Shown here: positions 8,453 through 20,285 of the stretch, piece after piece
Numbering within the stretch: position 1 is the stretch's first letter
Layout of the letters: every line of letters begins with the position of its first letter
DNA from: Fereydounia khargensis
Taxonomy: Eukaryota > Basidiomycota > Ustilaginomycetes > Urocystidales > Fereydouniaceae
DNA length: 64,000 nucleotides
NCBI GenBank assembly: GCA_026413255.1
Contig: JAOCZO010000008.1
Coordinates: 422,084-486,083, forward strand
Reading direction: 5' to 3'
Notes under the pieces: model-generated
Told to the model about the DNA's origin: nothing
What the model saw: the letters and a program-made list of their open reading frames with translations, nothing else
Database searches by the model: none
Program-made: the position numbers and the translations under genes

Positions 8453-10462
8453 TTAAGTGTGCCGACCCCATCCATTCCAGGTGGGCAGGGCGTCGTGGTA
8501 TCCGTAGTACATGAGCAGGTTGCGTGTGACGCCGGCGTCGTTTATGGGGTGTGTCCAGAATGCGAGGCGGGTTTCGTAGCTCGCGGGGACGGGGGAGGTG
8601 CGGGCGTGCGCGTGCTCGGCGAGCGGGGCTGTGTGGACCTTGATCTCCGTGTCGCCGCGGTCGGGGACGGGGTCGGGTGCGGCCACGCCGAGCTGGGGGG
8701 CGTCGCCAAAGGCGAGGAGGGGGATCGCGGCGTCCAAGCGTGTCCATGTGCCCGGGCGGTCGTGTGCGACAGCTGCCCAGGCCCGCATCACACGCGCACT
8801 GAGCCCCCGCTCCGCCGGCGTCATCGTCCCCCCCTCCAGCGACGGCGGCTCCCCGTCCCACGTGTGCCCGAGCCCCGCGTCAAACCCAAACACATAGAAC
8901 ACGTCCGCCGTGTGGAATACGCCCAGATCGTCCCCCAGGCCCGGCAGGAAACTCACCCCCTCCATGTGCGTCCCAGACGGCCGGTGCGCAAACACATACC
9001 CGTACACCGGCACTCCAGAACCATCACCCGGGGCCGGGGCCGGGCCTGCGTTGGCGCGCAGCACATCCGTAATCGGACCGTGGAACATCGAGTCGCCGCT
9101 GTACGTGGCACAGGCAACGAATGCCTCCCGCTCGCGCACCCCGTGCGTGCCGTAGGTGCGTGCCACATCCGTAGCGATGCGGTCCGTAAAGTTGGACAGG
9201 TGCGCAGCGAGCGCAGACGGCGTGCGTACAAGCATGTTAAACATGCTCCCCTCGTCCACGACGTAGCCGACCACGATGCCGCGCGCCCCGTTCCGCAGGT
9301 CGCAGGCACGGAAGGGGGCCTTGTTGCGTGCGAAAAAGTCGCGCGGGACCATGACGCCGTCCCACACGGGGCCCCACTTGTCCTGCACGGGGAGGCTGTG
9401 CGTGCCCGGGCGCAAGTCCTCGCGCCGCTGTGGGCGGAGTCGTTTGTCGCTGGCATCGGCAATGTACTCGGAGCGCGGGCGGGTGCCGAGACAGGCTTGC
9501 ATGGCGGCGTGGATGGCGTCGGCTGATACGCGCGTCTGGAGATAGTGGAGCTGCGCGGCCGGGTCGGTGATGGAGGACGGGACGAGCGTGTGGACGAGGT
9601 AGTCGTACGTGGCCTGTGAGGCAGCCGTGGTCTTGGGAGGAATGGTGAGCGCGACGCCAGATTGGAGGATGGCCTTGTGGAACAGGTCAGAGGGGACAGA
9701 GGGCGAAAGAAGGAGGTAGTGAATGGCCACCGAGCCAGCCGACTCGCCAAAGACAGTCACGTTGTTGCTGTCACCGCCAAAGACGGAGATCGAGTGCTGC
9801 ACCCAAAGCAGGCCAGCGACGAGATCCCAGAGGGCCCAGTTTCCCGATGTGTTGGCTGATGCTGCAGAGGACTGCTGTTCAGGAGAGGGAGGGGATGCGA
9901 ATGCCTCGAATGCCTCGCGTGAGATGAGCGGATAGTCGCCCAACGCTTGTAAAGCCATCTGGCGACTGCCGAGGAAGCCGAGTGCGCCTACCCGGTAGGG
10001 CAAGGAGACGATGATGGCATTGGCCTCGAGAGCAAGCCGCGCGCCGTCGTACATGGGGCGTGATGTGTTTCCGACGGCAAAAGCGCCGCCATAGATCCAG
10101 ACCATGACAGGCAATGGGTGGCTTGATGCGGATGTAGATTGGGGCACCCAGACGTTGAGGTAGAAACAGTCCTCGTCGCGTTTGATGCGGCGCTTGTGGT
10201 CGCGGCGGGAGTAGTAAAAGCCCTGCATGGCATCAAAGGGTTGGTGTGGGTCGTTTCCCCACTGGCTGGTGCGCAGGTCGGACCATGATGGCAGCGGACC
10301 CTGGGGCACCTTCCAGCGGTTGGTGAGTGTGGGCGGCTGGGCAAAGGGGACGCCGAGGTAGGCGAGTACGGTTCCCGGCGACGACGAGGGCGTAAAAGCT
10401 GGCAGGTCGATGCGCTTTGGCTGCAGGCGACCCTGGGAGGGAAGGCTGACAATGCCCGCCAT
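8453..10462 (-). CDS. type-B carboxylesterase/lipase
   Basis: A single exon of 669 residues from the ATG at 10462. Type-B carboxylesterases are alpha/beta hydrolases acting on carboxylic esters. Visible features are the N-terminal YLGVPFAQPPTLTNRWKVP block, EDCFYLNVWVP, the oxyanion-hole WIYGGAFAVGN, the nucleophile elbow GESAGS (Ser241), an acidic DEGSMF segment and the C-terminal FHTADVFYVFG supplying the catalytic His. No signal peptide follows this start, which suggests an intracellular enzyme. The substrate is unknown. Its frame stays open upstream to 10906 and contains a hydrophobic stretch, but that part overlaps the ARP1 start region and looks non-coding. Confidence 0.85.
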   Translation of the reverse strand: MAGIVSLPSQGRLQPKRIDLPAFTPSSSPGTVLAYLGVPFAQPPTLTNRWKVPQGPLPSWSDLRTSQWGNDPHQPFDAMQGFYYSRRDHKRRIKRDEDCFYLNVWVPQSTSASSHPLPVMVWIYGGAFAVGNTSRPMYDGARLALEANAIIVSLPYRVGALGFLGSRQMALQALGDYPLISREAFEAFASPPSPEQQSSAASANTSGNWALWDLVAGLLWVQHSISVFGGDSNNVTVFGESAGSVAIHYLLLSPSVPSDLFHKAILQSGVALTIPPKTTAASQATYDYLVHTLVPSSITDPAAQLHYLQTRVSADAIHAAMQACLGTRPRSEYIADASDKRLRPQRREDLRPGTHSLPVQDKWGPVWDGVMVPRDFFARNKAPFRACDLRNGARGIVVGYVVDEGSMFNMLVRTPSALAAHLSNFTDRIATDVARTYGTHGVREREAFVACATYSGDSMFHGPITDVLRANAGPAPAPGDGSGVPVYGYVFAHRPSGTHMEGVSFLPGLGDDLGVFHTADVFYVFGFDAGLGHTWDGEPPSLEGGTMTPAERGLSARVMRAWAAVAHDRPGTWTRLDAAIPLLAFGDAPQLGVAAPDPVPDRGDTEIKVHTAPLAEHAHARTSPVPASYETRLAFWTHPINDAGVTRNLLMYYGYHDALPTWNGWGRHT

Positions 10463-10850
10463 GGTAGTGTGGAGGGAAAGAGATAGAGAGGGGGAGAGAG
10501 AGAGAGAGATATCGGGATCCTGTGGCTCCTTACTTGACAGCCGTGAGCCGGAAGCCGGAGCCGAAGCCAGAGCCGGAGCCGGAGCAGCTGGAGCCGTGTC
10601 TTCTCGGGCGGGAAAGACAGGCGCGGCGCGACGTTGGCTGTAACCTGTGTCACTTTCAGAGGGCGAGGCGAGGCGCGTGCGTGTGTGTTGGCAACGCGCG
10701 AACGGACCGCACAGCACGGCCGAGAGGGAAAGACACACACCGACACAGGCACTGTTCCAAAGGAAAGAAATGACCACAGTCAGTGCGCAGCAGACAGCAG
10801 ACCCGCATTGCATTCCCAACACCATCTCACCCACATCATCCAACACCGTC
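10463..10850. promoter_or_regulatory. shared divergent promoter (esterase / ARP1)
   Basis: 388 bp lie between two head-to-head start codons. A GA-rich tract (10480-10510) and a GAAGCCGGAGCC-type repeat (about 10548-10585) are visible; nothing else is recognised. Confidence 0.5.
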
Positions 10851-12150
10851 ATGCCCAGCAACGAGTTTGACGACGTGCTCACAAACCAGCCTGTCGTCAT
10901 TGACAATGTGAGCCTTTTCCTTTTCTGCGCTCGCTCCCTCCCTCCCGCTCACTGACTCTGACTCTCGTCCCCTCTCTCCTCCCACCTTGTGCAGGGCTCG
11001 GGCACGATCAAGGCCGGCTTTGCGGGGCAGGACACACCCAAGTGCTTCTTCCCCAGCTTTGTCGGGCGCCCCAAGCACCCGCGTGTCATGGCCGGTGCGA
11101 TCGAGGGCGACCTCTTCATCGGGCCCAAGGCCCAGCAGCTCCGTGGCCTCCTCAAGATCAAGTACCCCATGGAGCACGGTATTGTCACGGACTGGGAGGA
11201 CATGGAGCGCATCTGGAACCACGTCTACAGCGACCAGCTCGAGACGCTCAGCGAAGAGCACCCCGTCCTCCTCACAGAAGCACCCCTCAACCCAAGAGCC
11301 AACAGGGACATGGCCGCCCAAATCTTTTTCGAAACCTTCAACGTACCTGCCCTCTTCACCAGCGTACAGGCCGTACTCAGCCTCTACTCGTCCGGGCGCA
11401 CAACCGGCATCGTTCTCGACTCGGGAGACGGCGTCACACATGCCGTCCCCGTGTACGAGGGCTTCTCCATGCCCAACGCCATCCGCCGCATAGACCTCGC
11501 CGGCAGAGACGTCACCGAGAACCTCCAGCTACACCTCCGCAAAGCCGGTTACCATCTCCACACCTCGGCTGAAAAGGAGATCGTACGTGTCATCAAGGAA
11601 CAGTGCTGCTACCTCGCCGCCAACCCCACAAAGGAAGAAAAGGAGCTCAAGCAGTCCGACGAGTTCAAACTCCCAGATGGAAACACCATCAAACTTGGCC
11701 CAGAACGATTCCGCGCACCCGAAATCCTCTTCAACCCCGAACTCGTCGGCCTAGAGTACCCAGCAGTCCACCAACTCATCGTCGACTCGATCAACCGCGC
11801 AGACCTCGACCTCCGCAAGAACCTGTTTGCCAACGTTGTACTCTCAGGCGGAACAACATTAACCAAAGGTAGCTCAACTCTCTTGCCATCCCTCACCGTC
11901 ACTCGTGTGCTGACTCCTGACTCGCGCCCTTTTGTCCTGTCTCTTAGGCTTTGGTGACCGCCTGCTGACCGAAGTAAAGCGCCTCGCCCTTCGAGACATG
12001 AAGATCAAGATATTTGCGCCCCCAGAACGCAAGTACGCCACATGGATCGGTGGCTCCATTCTCGCAGGACTCAGCACATTCAAAAAGATGTGGGTCTCTG
12101 CGGAAGAGTACAACGAGGATCCAGATGTAATCCACCGCAAGTCGTTCTAA
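10851..12150 (+). CDS. ARP1: actin-related protein 1 (dynactin filament subunit)
   Basis: Three exons (10851-10907, 10995-11868, 11948-12150) give 377 residues, the usual length of centractin. ARP1 forms the short actin-like filament of dynactin, the dynein cofactor for nuclear and vesicle transport. Visible signatures are [19 protein letters not shown] (nucleotide loop 1), [50 protein letters not shown] and [14 protein letters not shown], ending HRKSF. The insertion [19 protein letters not shown] and the [18 protein letters not shown] segment favour ARP1 over conventional actin. Introns are phase 0 and phase 1. The gene converges on IML1 with 90 bp between stops. Confidence 0.95.
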
Positions 12151-12240
12151 TCTCAATCCAATATACCACGCTGCACACCCTCTCCTGCCTCTCCTTGCTT
12201 TCCATTCCGGCCTGCTCCTGCATCTCTCGCACCTCTCTAT

Positions 12241-15200
12241 CTACTTTGCCTCTGACCCCCCACCGCCGCTCGACTCGGCGCTGTGCGCGGGATGAGTGCG
12301 TTCCTCGAACAGCGACGCCAGGATCTGCCGGTAAAAGCGTTCCAGCTCCACCGCGTTGCCGCACAGCTCACTAAACTCGCGCCGCACCCGGTCCGCGTCG
12401 ACGTTCGTCTTGCGCAGGTGCGACGTGGTGAACAGACGATTGTTGAGCCACAAGAAGCCGTCGCGCCCACCGAGGACCTGGACGAACGCCACGCCCGAGC
12501 GGTGGACAAACTGCGAGTACTCAAACGACGACGGCCGCGACGAGTAGACAATCTCCACGTCCTTCGGATAGCGCGAGCTCGCTTCCTGGTCCAGAACAAA
12601 GCCCCAGCGCCGCAGCAGCGCGTACTCAAAGTACTGGTCCGCAATCGTGTTCGCCGGCAGACGGTGCGCGTACGTCGACGGGTGCGGCGGCGGAAGGGAT
12701 AGCTCGATCTGGACGGGCGCTTGGAATGGATTGTGCTGCGTCACATCCTTGATCTGCCCGATGGGCGCTTCAATCAAACGCAGCCCATACTTTTCCACCG
12801 TGCGCGTCCAGTTCTGCACCAGGTCCTCAATGAACCGCGCCGTCGTGCCCAGCCAGTGTATCTGAAAGTTGAACCCGTTGGCTGCCAGTTTCCCAACGTC
12901 AGTACATCTCCCGGCGCGCACAAGTTTCCTTCGTCAGACTCACCAGGATTATGCGCCACGTCGTGATGCAGGAACGCTACTTCAGCACGGTCGCTGCGGC
13001 GGCCAGGGTCCACGTCAATCACCATTGAGCGACTCAGCTGGATCCGTTTCTTGCGTCGAGTCATTGTCAGTGACGGCTGACGACTGTGCGTCACGGCTGG
13101 ACGTGAGTCCGCCGAGTCACCAGACGCACGACGGCGCAAGCTTGCTGCCTGAGGTCGCTTGGGTCCATCCTTTTCGCCGAACGAGCTGCGCGCATCGTCG
13201 CCACCGTCTTCCGACTTTCCAGATCGGAACCAGCCCTTACCATGGCGGTGTTCTCCAAACTCGCCCTTGAGCCGGTACTGATTGCAGAGAAAGAACAAAT
13301 ACGTCCAGTCAGCGCTACACATGAACTTGAACAAGAGGTGCTTGTTCCACTTACAAAGTAGTGTCCATCCATGAGTCCGTGTGATCCATGAACGTGCTCA
13401 AACAGCCCAGTCTCCATCAGGCCGATACCAGCCTCGACCGCATCCTCACGCGTGCGCACATCCGCGTACTCCTGGCAGAGCCATGTGACAAAATCTGTGC
13501 CGGTGAACGTGTCCGGGTACATGATCCGGTTCCACAGACGGTCGTTGATCACGAGGCCGCTGCGCATGTCTTTGGCAACCGCCTCGAGTGCGCGTCCCTC
13601 GAGCTGCTTCTGCGGCCGTTTCTTGACAGAGCCCGATACGTACTGATGCGCTGCGCGTTGCGCAGCCAGCTCATCAGCAGCAGCAAGTTGCTTCATAAAC
13701 TCCTCATCGTGCATGCTCATCGCAGGGTCGAGCGAGGTCGGTAGGAAGCGCGTCGCGAGCGTCGGATCGCGCTCCTCTTTGCTCTTCGCGTAACGGGCGC
13801 GGTGGAACAGCTCGGCGAGCTTGTCCGTGCCCAGGATACGGATCTCCTCGTCGTCCAGGTCTTCGCCCGTGGGAGCCTTGATGGGTGGCGGCGATCCCTC
13901 AGAAGGCACGAGCACGAAGCGGGTCCGCCAGTATCGAAGCGACTCTACAAAACGCTCATCCACATAGCCGGCAATCAAAGAGTCGAGGTATGTCCAGTTG
14001 TAGCTAGCCGAGTCTGGATAGTGGAACTTGGCCTCGACAGTCTGGTAGCCAGGCAGGTGGCGTGGCCAAACACAGCAGCTGTACTCGATAGGGTCGGTAG
14101 AGTAGTTGGTCTTTCGAACGTATCTCTTGACGTTGATGGCTCCCGCAGACCGGTCGTACGAGATTCGGTGGATCTGGTTGGTCATGCTCAAGAAGATCGG
14201 ATTGCCCGTCGACAAATTGCCTGGCTGAAGGAGCTCAGAGGGCCATCGTAGTGTAAAGTGCTTGGGGTCATTTAACTTGCGGCTCGACGCTGTATGGGTA
14301 CTCTTGCTAGCCGGGACGATGAACTGATACCCCTGCGCAAGACGGTGGAACGTCATTTCACGCAAAACAGCCAACGCCGGGTGTGTTGATGCCGACTTCT
14401 TCAGCATGAACGAGGTGGTTTCGGACGTGATGGAAGTAGTGTGCGGGTGCTCATGCCACATGGCGGCCAGGTCAAGTTCTGTTGGCAAGTAAAGGGTGGT
14501 GAGGGGAAGACACGCCGGTGTCGTCATGGAGCGCCACTTGACGGCGTGATGGTTGAGCCTTCGCGGGAAGAGATGCTGCCACCGGAGAAGCTGACTTGTT
14601 TGGCTCTGGAGATTCTTGGTCGGATTGGACGGGTTGACCAGCGTCTGCTTCTCAACTTGAGCTCGTTGAGCAAAGCGCTGTCGCGCCTCTTCCTCTTCGA
14701 GCTGCTGCTCGTACGCATCCTGATCACGGAAGATGCGTTCTTCCGCCTCGGCCTCTTGGCGCGTACGCGCAGTGAGCTGCGAGGGAATCTTGATGGGTGC
14801 CGGGCCAGCTGCTTCGTGCACGGATAGGAGGGAAGAGGATCGACTGAGAATGCCAGGCGAATTGAAGCCCCTGCCGATCGAGCCACGGTTGCTCTTTCCG
14901 CCCGCGTTGCTACGCAGCTGGGAGGCAAGGACCTCTTGAATGCGTCGAGCAGCTGGTGTTGAAAGCGTGTCCTTGGCTTCTGAGGTGGAGGCCATGTCTG
15001 ACGACGAGGAATGTGGCCGTGAGTTGGGCGCAGAGCCTGTGAGCGAATTCCACAGCCAACTGGCCGTAGAGGCGTAGCCTTTGCCCTTCTTGTTGCTGGA
15101 GCTGGAGGCTTTGCCAAGGCTGGCGCTGCCACCAGCCTGATTCAAACCCGGTTTCTGACCAGTTTTGATGGCACTAGTGCCTGTTCCGGTCGTACTTGCT

Positions 15201-17833
15201 TCTTTGTTCTCGCCGTTGGGGTCCTCAACCAGTGGGGTAGAGGTGGCTGACAGAATGGCATCCGTGGAAGCAACCAGAGGCTTGGCCTTTCCAATTGGCT
15301 CTAGCAGACGCACACCTCGCGTGAAAGTGCTTGTGGATCTGACGGAACCTGGCCGTGATGAAGGGAAGACCTGAGATAGGGGCCGGCTGCGGGCAGGAGC
15401 TATCGACCTGTCGTCCTCAGGGCTCGTGCCCGTGGATCGGAGGTTGAAGCGCGCCTGACTGGGAGAGACAGGGCGCGAAGACTCAGTATCCTGCGGCAAA
15501 TCAGCAGCATTCGGGGACGAGCCCTCGCGGCCAAGGCGGGAGGCGCGAACACCGGGTGGAGGACCGACCTTGGGTGCCCCTTGCTTGACCGGTGAGAGCG
15601 AGGAGCCTGGCGTACTCTGCTTCCCATAGCCGGAGCTTTGGGCACGCTTCAGTTCGGGACGCTCAAAGGGGCGCTGGAACTCGCTTGTTACTGGGCTCTC
15701 AATCATCTTTGTAGGTGGAGGCTTGAGGATGGAGCGCACCGTAGGATCCACATCCATGAACACCTGCCGATCGAAGCGCTCACGTGCTAGTCGACGCTGT
15801 TCTTTTGGTGCAAGATCAGCAAGCGCAAGGTCGGAGATGGCGCTGGCGTTTGGTTCCGAGACGAATGCCGATGCAGAGGGCGTGACGTGTCGAGGAAGAT
15901 AGAAGGAGGACTGCACCGATGAGACCTTGGCGGCGGGTTTGAGGTCCAGAAAGGGGATGGCAATGTCTGAAATCTGATTTTCCATGATGCCCATCATCTG
16001 AACCTCGTACATCTTGCATCGGGGTACGAACCGATCTGCTCGGAAGGGCTTGTCCTGCTGCAGGTTGTAGAAACTGCAGTCGATCCAGTGAGGCATGGAG
16101 TAAAAGTCTTCCTCCTGCTGTTCACGGGGTCTCTTGGTGTCAAAGTAGAGGGGATCTGGTGGTGCTGAGGTGGAGTGTGACGCACCACCACCCAGACGCT
16201 GTGAGCTCTGGCGGTGGACCAGTGTATGGCGGCCTGAGCCTGAAGGATTGGCGGAGGATGATGATGAGTTGGCAGCCCTGCGAGAGACTGGCCCCTGTGT
16301 CGGTGTCTGTGGATGGAGGTCGCGATGGTCCGGATAGTGGGACGTGAAATGGAACAGAGGCACCGAATGCAGGGGCATCTTGGTCAGACAGACGAGATCA
16401 AGGCCCGTGCCGTTTTCAATCATTCGTTCGGTGGTGATCCTGAGGAGACGCTTGTCGACGTCAAAGTGACCGGTACCGGCGGTGAGGAACACCATGGAGA
16501 GACCGGTGCGATGAAGGTCTCGGTCAATGTAGTGTTCATCGAACGGGTTGAGAGCGAGATTGATTGCCTCGAGAAGATTGCCCTCGTGCGAGTAGGAGAG
16601 GCGTCCGGCGAGATGGACACGATCGCGGATGAGGTCGGCGTGCAGCTCCTCCTTGCGTGCGGCGGGGCCAGAGACTGGTCTTCGGAGAAGGAGGATGTCG
16701 TGCTGGAAGCGGAAGAACTCCTCCTTGAGGGTGGTCATGACGCTCGTCCAGTCGCAGTTGGACTCGAGATCGACAACGACCTTGTAGTAGTCAATGTAGT
16801 GTCTGCCCTTTGCATCGACACGTATAGGGCCTTCAAGCATGTGGAGCTCAGAGGGCTCGTAGAGGACGCGGGTGAAGAGGACGATGGAGATGACGTGGTT
16901 GGTGGGAACGGATCGCCATCGCTTGAGGAGCTGGGGGATGAAGCCCTGAAGCGCCTTTTCGTAGTAGATCTCGCCGTCCTCGTCAAACTGCCACATTTCC
17001 CTGGCGAGCTGGATGAAGAGATTGTACTTTGCCGACTCGCTGCGGAAGATGGCCTTGGTTGAAGGAGCGAGGTAGCCACTAGCGACCTTTTTCTGGTTGA
17101 TGAAGATGCGGCCGATGGTTGCGCGAATGGGGACACTGCCGGCCAAGGAGATCTTTTGTCCACAGTATACGCACGTGTCCTGAAGGCTCTGGAAGAAGCG
17201 CCACATGTCTGCGCGGCCAATGTACTGGTCACGAAAGTAGAGCTCGACATGGTCAATGGTATGCTCATCACGAGGGACGCGAGAGAGAATGGCGTCTGCG
17301 CGGTTGTAAAAGCCAAAGACGGAGGCGATGCCGGCGGAGAGACTGAGCTGGAGGTTGGGCTGGCGAGCAGCAAAGTCTGGGGGTGCGAGGGCATGAGCGG
17401 GGTTGAAGACGAAGGAGAGCTTGGACAGGTTCCTGTAGGAAGGAAGGTATTGGTTGGCGTGAGACTGGGATTGGGACTGTGACTGTGACTGAGAGTGGTG
17501 CTGCTGGTCGCGGGAATGTTGTTGCTGTTGCGTCTGGGACTGGGAGTGATGCTGCTGTTTTGTGTTGACGCGGGACTTGGGGGCGAGCGTGACTTTGAGA
17601 AGAGTGGATTGATTGAGACCAGGAAGAGAGTGGTCGGGACTGAGGACAATCTCGTTGGTAGAAAAGTTTGGTGGCTGGTGTGTCCAGAGGGTGATGGGAC
17701 GGTTGTCGATCAGGGGCCGGTGGGATGCCGAGGATGAGGAGGATGAGGGCCTTCGACGTGAGTTGCTGGCGCTGAAACGGTCGAGGCTGAGTGAGGTGGA
17801 GCGGGATGCCGCGGGGGTGTAGGAGGTGTTCAT
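12241..17833 (-). CDS. IML1: vacuolar-membrane-associated protein IML1 (DEPDC5 homologue, GATOR1/SEACIT)
   Basis: Three exons (17833-13355, 13277-12944, 12881-12241) encode 1817 residues. IML1 is the Rag-GAP subunit of the SEACIT/GATOR1 complex that restrains TORC1 when amino acids are scarce. The N-terminal half has the IML1 core ([53 protein letters not shown]). A Ser/Pro-rich disordered middle (about residues 520-1090) follows, then the [10 protein letters not shown]-like central block and a DEP domain (about 1420-1493; [26 protein letters not shown]). The second intron falls inside the C-terminal domain, which continues [20 protein letters not shown]. Introns are 77 and 62 nt. The joined sequence HYF-YRLKGEF supports the first splice. 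Length is close to family size. Confidence 0.92.
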
Positions 17834-18185
17834 GATGGGGGCGGGTGTGAGCGACTGGTCATGATGTGGTGGGAGGGTGGGAAGGCGGTGGTGAGAGGAG
17901 AGGAGTGTGGATTGCGAGTGTGGCTGAGTCGATTCAAGTCGAGTCGAGTCGACCTGCTAGAAGCTCAATCTCTAGCTCGAGTGTCAGGAAACGGGGTCCA
18001 TGGAAAGGTCACTCGGATAGCATCCGTGCGTGCTCTTTCTCTGGCTTTGATGTGACGGTGTCGAAGGGGACTCTCCCAGTGCAGTTCTGTACCGTAACTG
18101 AGCCGCCTGCATGCATGGACCACACACGCGCTACAGTCACTCACTCACTCACTCGCTCACGCTCTCCACAGCAACAGCAGCAGCA

Positions 18186-18225
<40 letters not shown>

Positions 18226-18496
18226 GGACGCAGACAGACAGCTTTCTACGCGAAGAGCACTTTGCTTGCTCAATTTTGCTTCTCGACACTGACACGGAGC
18301 CTGCACTGCCTATTTGTGATCGCGCATACAACTGCGAACCCCAACTGTGGGCGAAAAATCAGAGCTTCGCTGCTGCTGCTGCTATTGCTGTTGGTTGCAA
18401 CTGCCCACTGCCCTGACGTGTGTGTGTCACATTTTCTCTTTCTTCCACACACACACACCCACCCACACTACCACCATCACCTCGAGCGCTTCCGAC
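17834..18496. promoter_or_regulatory. shared divergent promoter (IML1 / AUR1)
   Basis: 663 bp separate the two start codons. The stretch includes GAGTCGAGTC repeats (about 17928-17952), TCAC repeats (18137-18160), the (CAG)n tract below and a C/A-rich pre-ATG leader. No gene content is seen. Confidence 0.5.
18172..18222. repeat. (CAG)n trinucleotide repeat
   Basis: About 16 CAG/CAA units, interrupted once by AAAAG, lie upstream of AUR1 in non-coding DNA. Confidence 0.9.
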
Positions 18497-19924
18497 ATGG
18501 CGGCGCCAGCGTATCCATCTGGCGGCGGCGCGGGTCCACGCGTGGTACCGACCGCGCCATCCTCTGCCTCTCCCCTAGGGCCGAGCCATGTGTTCCAGCT
18601 CTCACCCAAGGCGCAGCGCCTCCTCCCCGCCTGGCTCTCCTATCTCCTCTCACGCATACTCACCGCAGCATCTCGACTGGACCGCTCCACCTCGATCCAG
18701 CGCAACCTCGACCGCTTCCGCGCCTGGCAGCCGTCCAAGGGCGAAAAGTTCAAGTACGCCTTTCTCCTCTCGATAGCCCTCTTCAGTCTCTTCATCCTCG
18801 AAAAGCCCGGCTTCCCCTACAAGCTGCTCATCCCCGCTCTCTACACCCTCACCCTCCTCATCCCACTCACTTCCCAGTTCTTCCTCCCAGCCGCACCCAT
18901 CTTCGCCTGGCTCATACTCTTCGTGTCCTGCCGCTTCATCCCGCCAGACATGCGCCCCCACATCTGGGTCTCGGTCCTCCCCACGCTAGAGACCATCTGG
19001 TACGGCGCCAACATCTCGGACATTCTCACCCAGTTTGGTCACCCCATCCTCGACGTGCTCGCTTGGATCCCGTACGGCATCGTCCACTTTGGCGCGCCCT
19101 TCTTCGTCGCCGCCTTCCTCTTCGTCTTTGCCCCTCCGGGCTCCGTCAAGGTGTTCGCCAACGCATTCGGGTTCATGATGCTCCTCGGCGTCATGATCCA
19201 GATCGTCTTCCCATGCGCTCCGCCGTGGTACGAGCTGCGAGAGGGTCTGACTCCCGCCAACTACGGCATGCGTGGCTCGCCAGCCGGTCTGGCTCGCATC
19301 GATGCCCTCTTCCACTCCTATGGGTACACCATGACATTCACAGGCGCACCCATGGTCTTTGGCGCCTTCCCCTCGCTGCACGCGGGCAATGCTACGCTCA
19401 AGGCACTCTTTTGCTCCTACTTCTTCCCTCTCGCCATCCGTATTGGCCGCCTCCGAATCGACGCTCGCATCCTCTACTGGTTCTACTGCTTCTGGCTCTA
19501 CTGGTGCACCATGTACCTCATGCACCACTACCTCATCGATCTCGTCGCCGGTGCCTGTCTGGCCACCGCAAGCTTCTACTTTTTCCTCACCGACGACATG
19601 CGCACTGCCATGGAACAAAACTACCCGTATCGCAACTCGGCACCCGCTCCTAGCTCGGCCGCCCCGGCTCCAAACCAGCCCGACTCGGCCTTTGCCTCGG
19701 TCCCCAACTCTCAGCGACAGCCCGAGGCTCTCCCGCTCACCACCATCACTACTGCTGGTGCTCCTTTCATCATTGACGAGGAGGCCAACCTCGCACCTCC
19801 CTCTAATCCTACCGCTGCCAGTACTGCCAACCGGTCTCCCGTACCGCGTGCCCGCAGCCCAGCACCACCAAAGCTGGACAAGCGCGACAGCTTTGACGAC
19901 TGGGGCAACGAGAGCGACGCCTAA
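18497..19924 (+). CDS. AUR1: inositol phosphorylceramide synthase catalytic subunit
   Basis: An uninterrupted 475-residue frame. AUR1 transfers phosphoinositol from phosphatidylinositol to ceramide in the Golgi, an essential step of fungal sphingolipid synthesis and the target of aureobasidin A. Several hydrophobic helices are visible (for example FAWLILFVSCRFI, IPYGIVHFGAPFFVAAFLFVF). The lipid-phosphatase (PAP2) motifs FGAFPSLHAGNA (His295) and HHYLIDLVAG (His344, Asp348) match the His-His-Asp catalytic set known from yeast Aur1. The APPWYELREGLTPANYGMRGSPAGL lumenal loop is also characteristic. The C-terminal 90 residues are a disordered Ser/Pro/Ala tail ending DDWGNESDA. Start chosen at the ATG before AAPAYPSGGG; earlier in-frame codons are promoter sequence. 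Confidence 0.93.
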   Translation: MAAPAYPSGGGAGPRVVPTAPSSASPLGPSHVFQLSPKAQRLLPAWLSYLLSRILTAASRLDRSTSIQRNLDRFRAWQPSKGEKFKYAFLLSIALFSLFILEKPGFPYKLLIPALYTLTLLIPLTSQFFLPAAPIFAWLILFVSCRFIPPDMRPHIWVSVLPTLETIWYGANISDILTQFGHPILDVLAWIPYGIVHFGAPFFVAAFLFVFAPPGSVKVFANAFGFMMLLGVMIQIVFPCAPPWYELREGLTPANYGMRGSPAGLARIDALFHSYGYTMTFTGAPMVFGAFPSLHAGNATLKALFCSYFFPLAIRIGRLRIDARILYWFYCFWLYWCTMYLMHHYLIDLVAGACLATASFYFFLTDDMRTAMEQNYPYRNSAPAPSSAAPAPNQPDSAFASVPNSQRQPEALPLTTITTAGAPFIIDEEANLAPPSNPTAASTANRSPVPRARSPAPPKLDKRDSFDDWGNESDA

Positions 19925-20285
19925 ACCCAGGATCACGGGGCCTAGTTTTTCTCCATCCCATCATCCATGCATGTACATTCTATTCATATACATAGCAAGC
20001 ACCCTCGCCTTATCACACACACACACACACACACATCCCTTGTCCTCACGCCACCTTCGTATACTGTCACCAGCTTTGTTCCAAGACTTCATGTACATAC
20101 AAATTCACGACACGCCCCACGAAACTGGGGCCCTACAGGAACAGGGGAAGGGAAAGCAAGACGACGAGACCGGTAATGATAGAAAAAACAAAAGGAACCA
20201 AAGAGTCACAAAGGATCAAGTGTTAGTGTCATGTGTTATGAGCCTCGTGCGTGCGCCATGCTTTGCAAAAGAAATGCCTGCTTGA
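19925..20285. other. convergent 3' spacer with (CA)n repeat
   Basis: 361 bp between the convergent stop codons of AUR1 and the HAM1-like gene. A (CA)11 microsatellite lies at about 20014-20035; no gene is seen. Confidence 0.7.

Noticed and set aside
8459-9526. 355-codon plus-strand frame under the carboxylesterase
   Set aside because: The esterase on the minus strand has all catalytic motifs; the plus frame is a shadow rich in Arg/Val/Gly.
10463-10906. N-terminal extension of the esterase with a hydrophobic stretch that might be a signal anchor
   Set aside because: It overlaps the divergent ARP1 start codon and first exon, is low complexity next to GA repeats, and the 10462 ATG starts just before the conserved domain.
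16313-17062. 249-codon plus-strand open frame antisense to IML1
   Set aside because: It mirrors codon bias of the well-supported IML1 exon and shows no family motif or splice signals.
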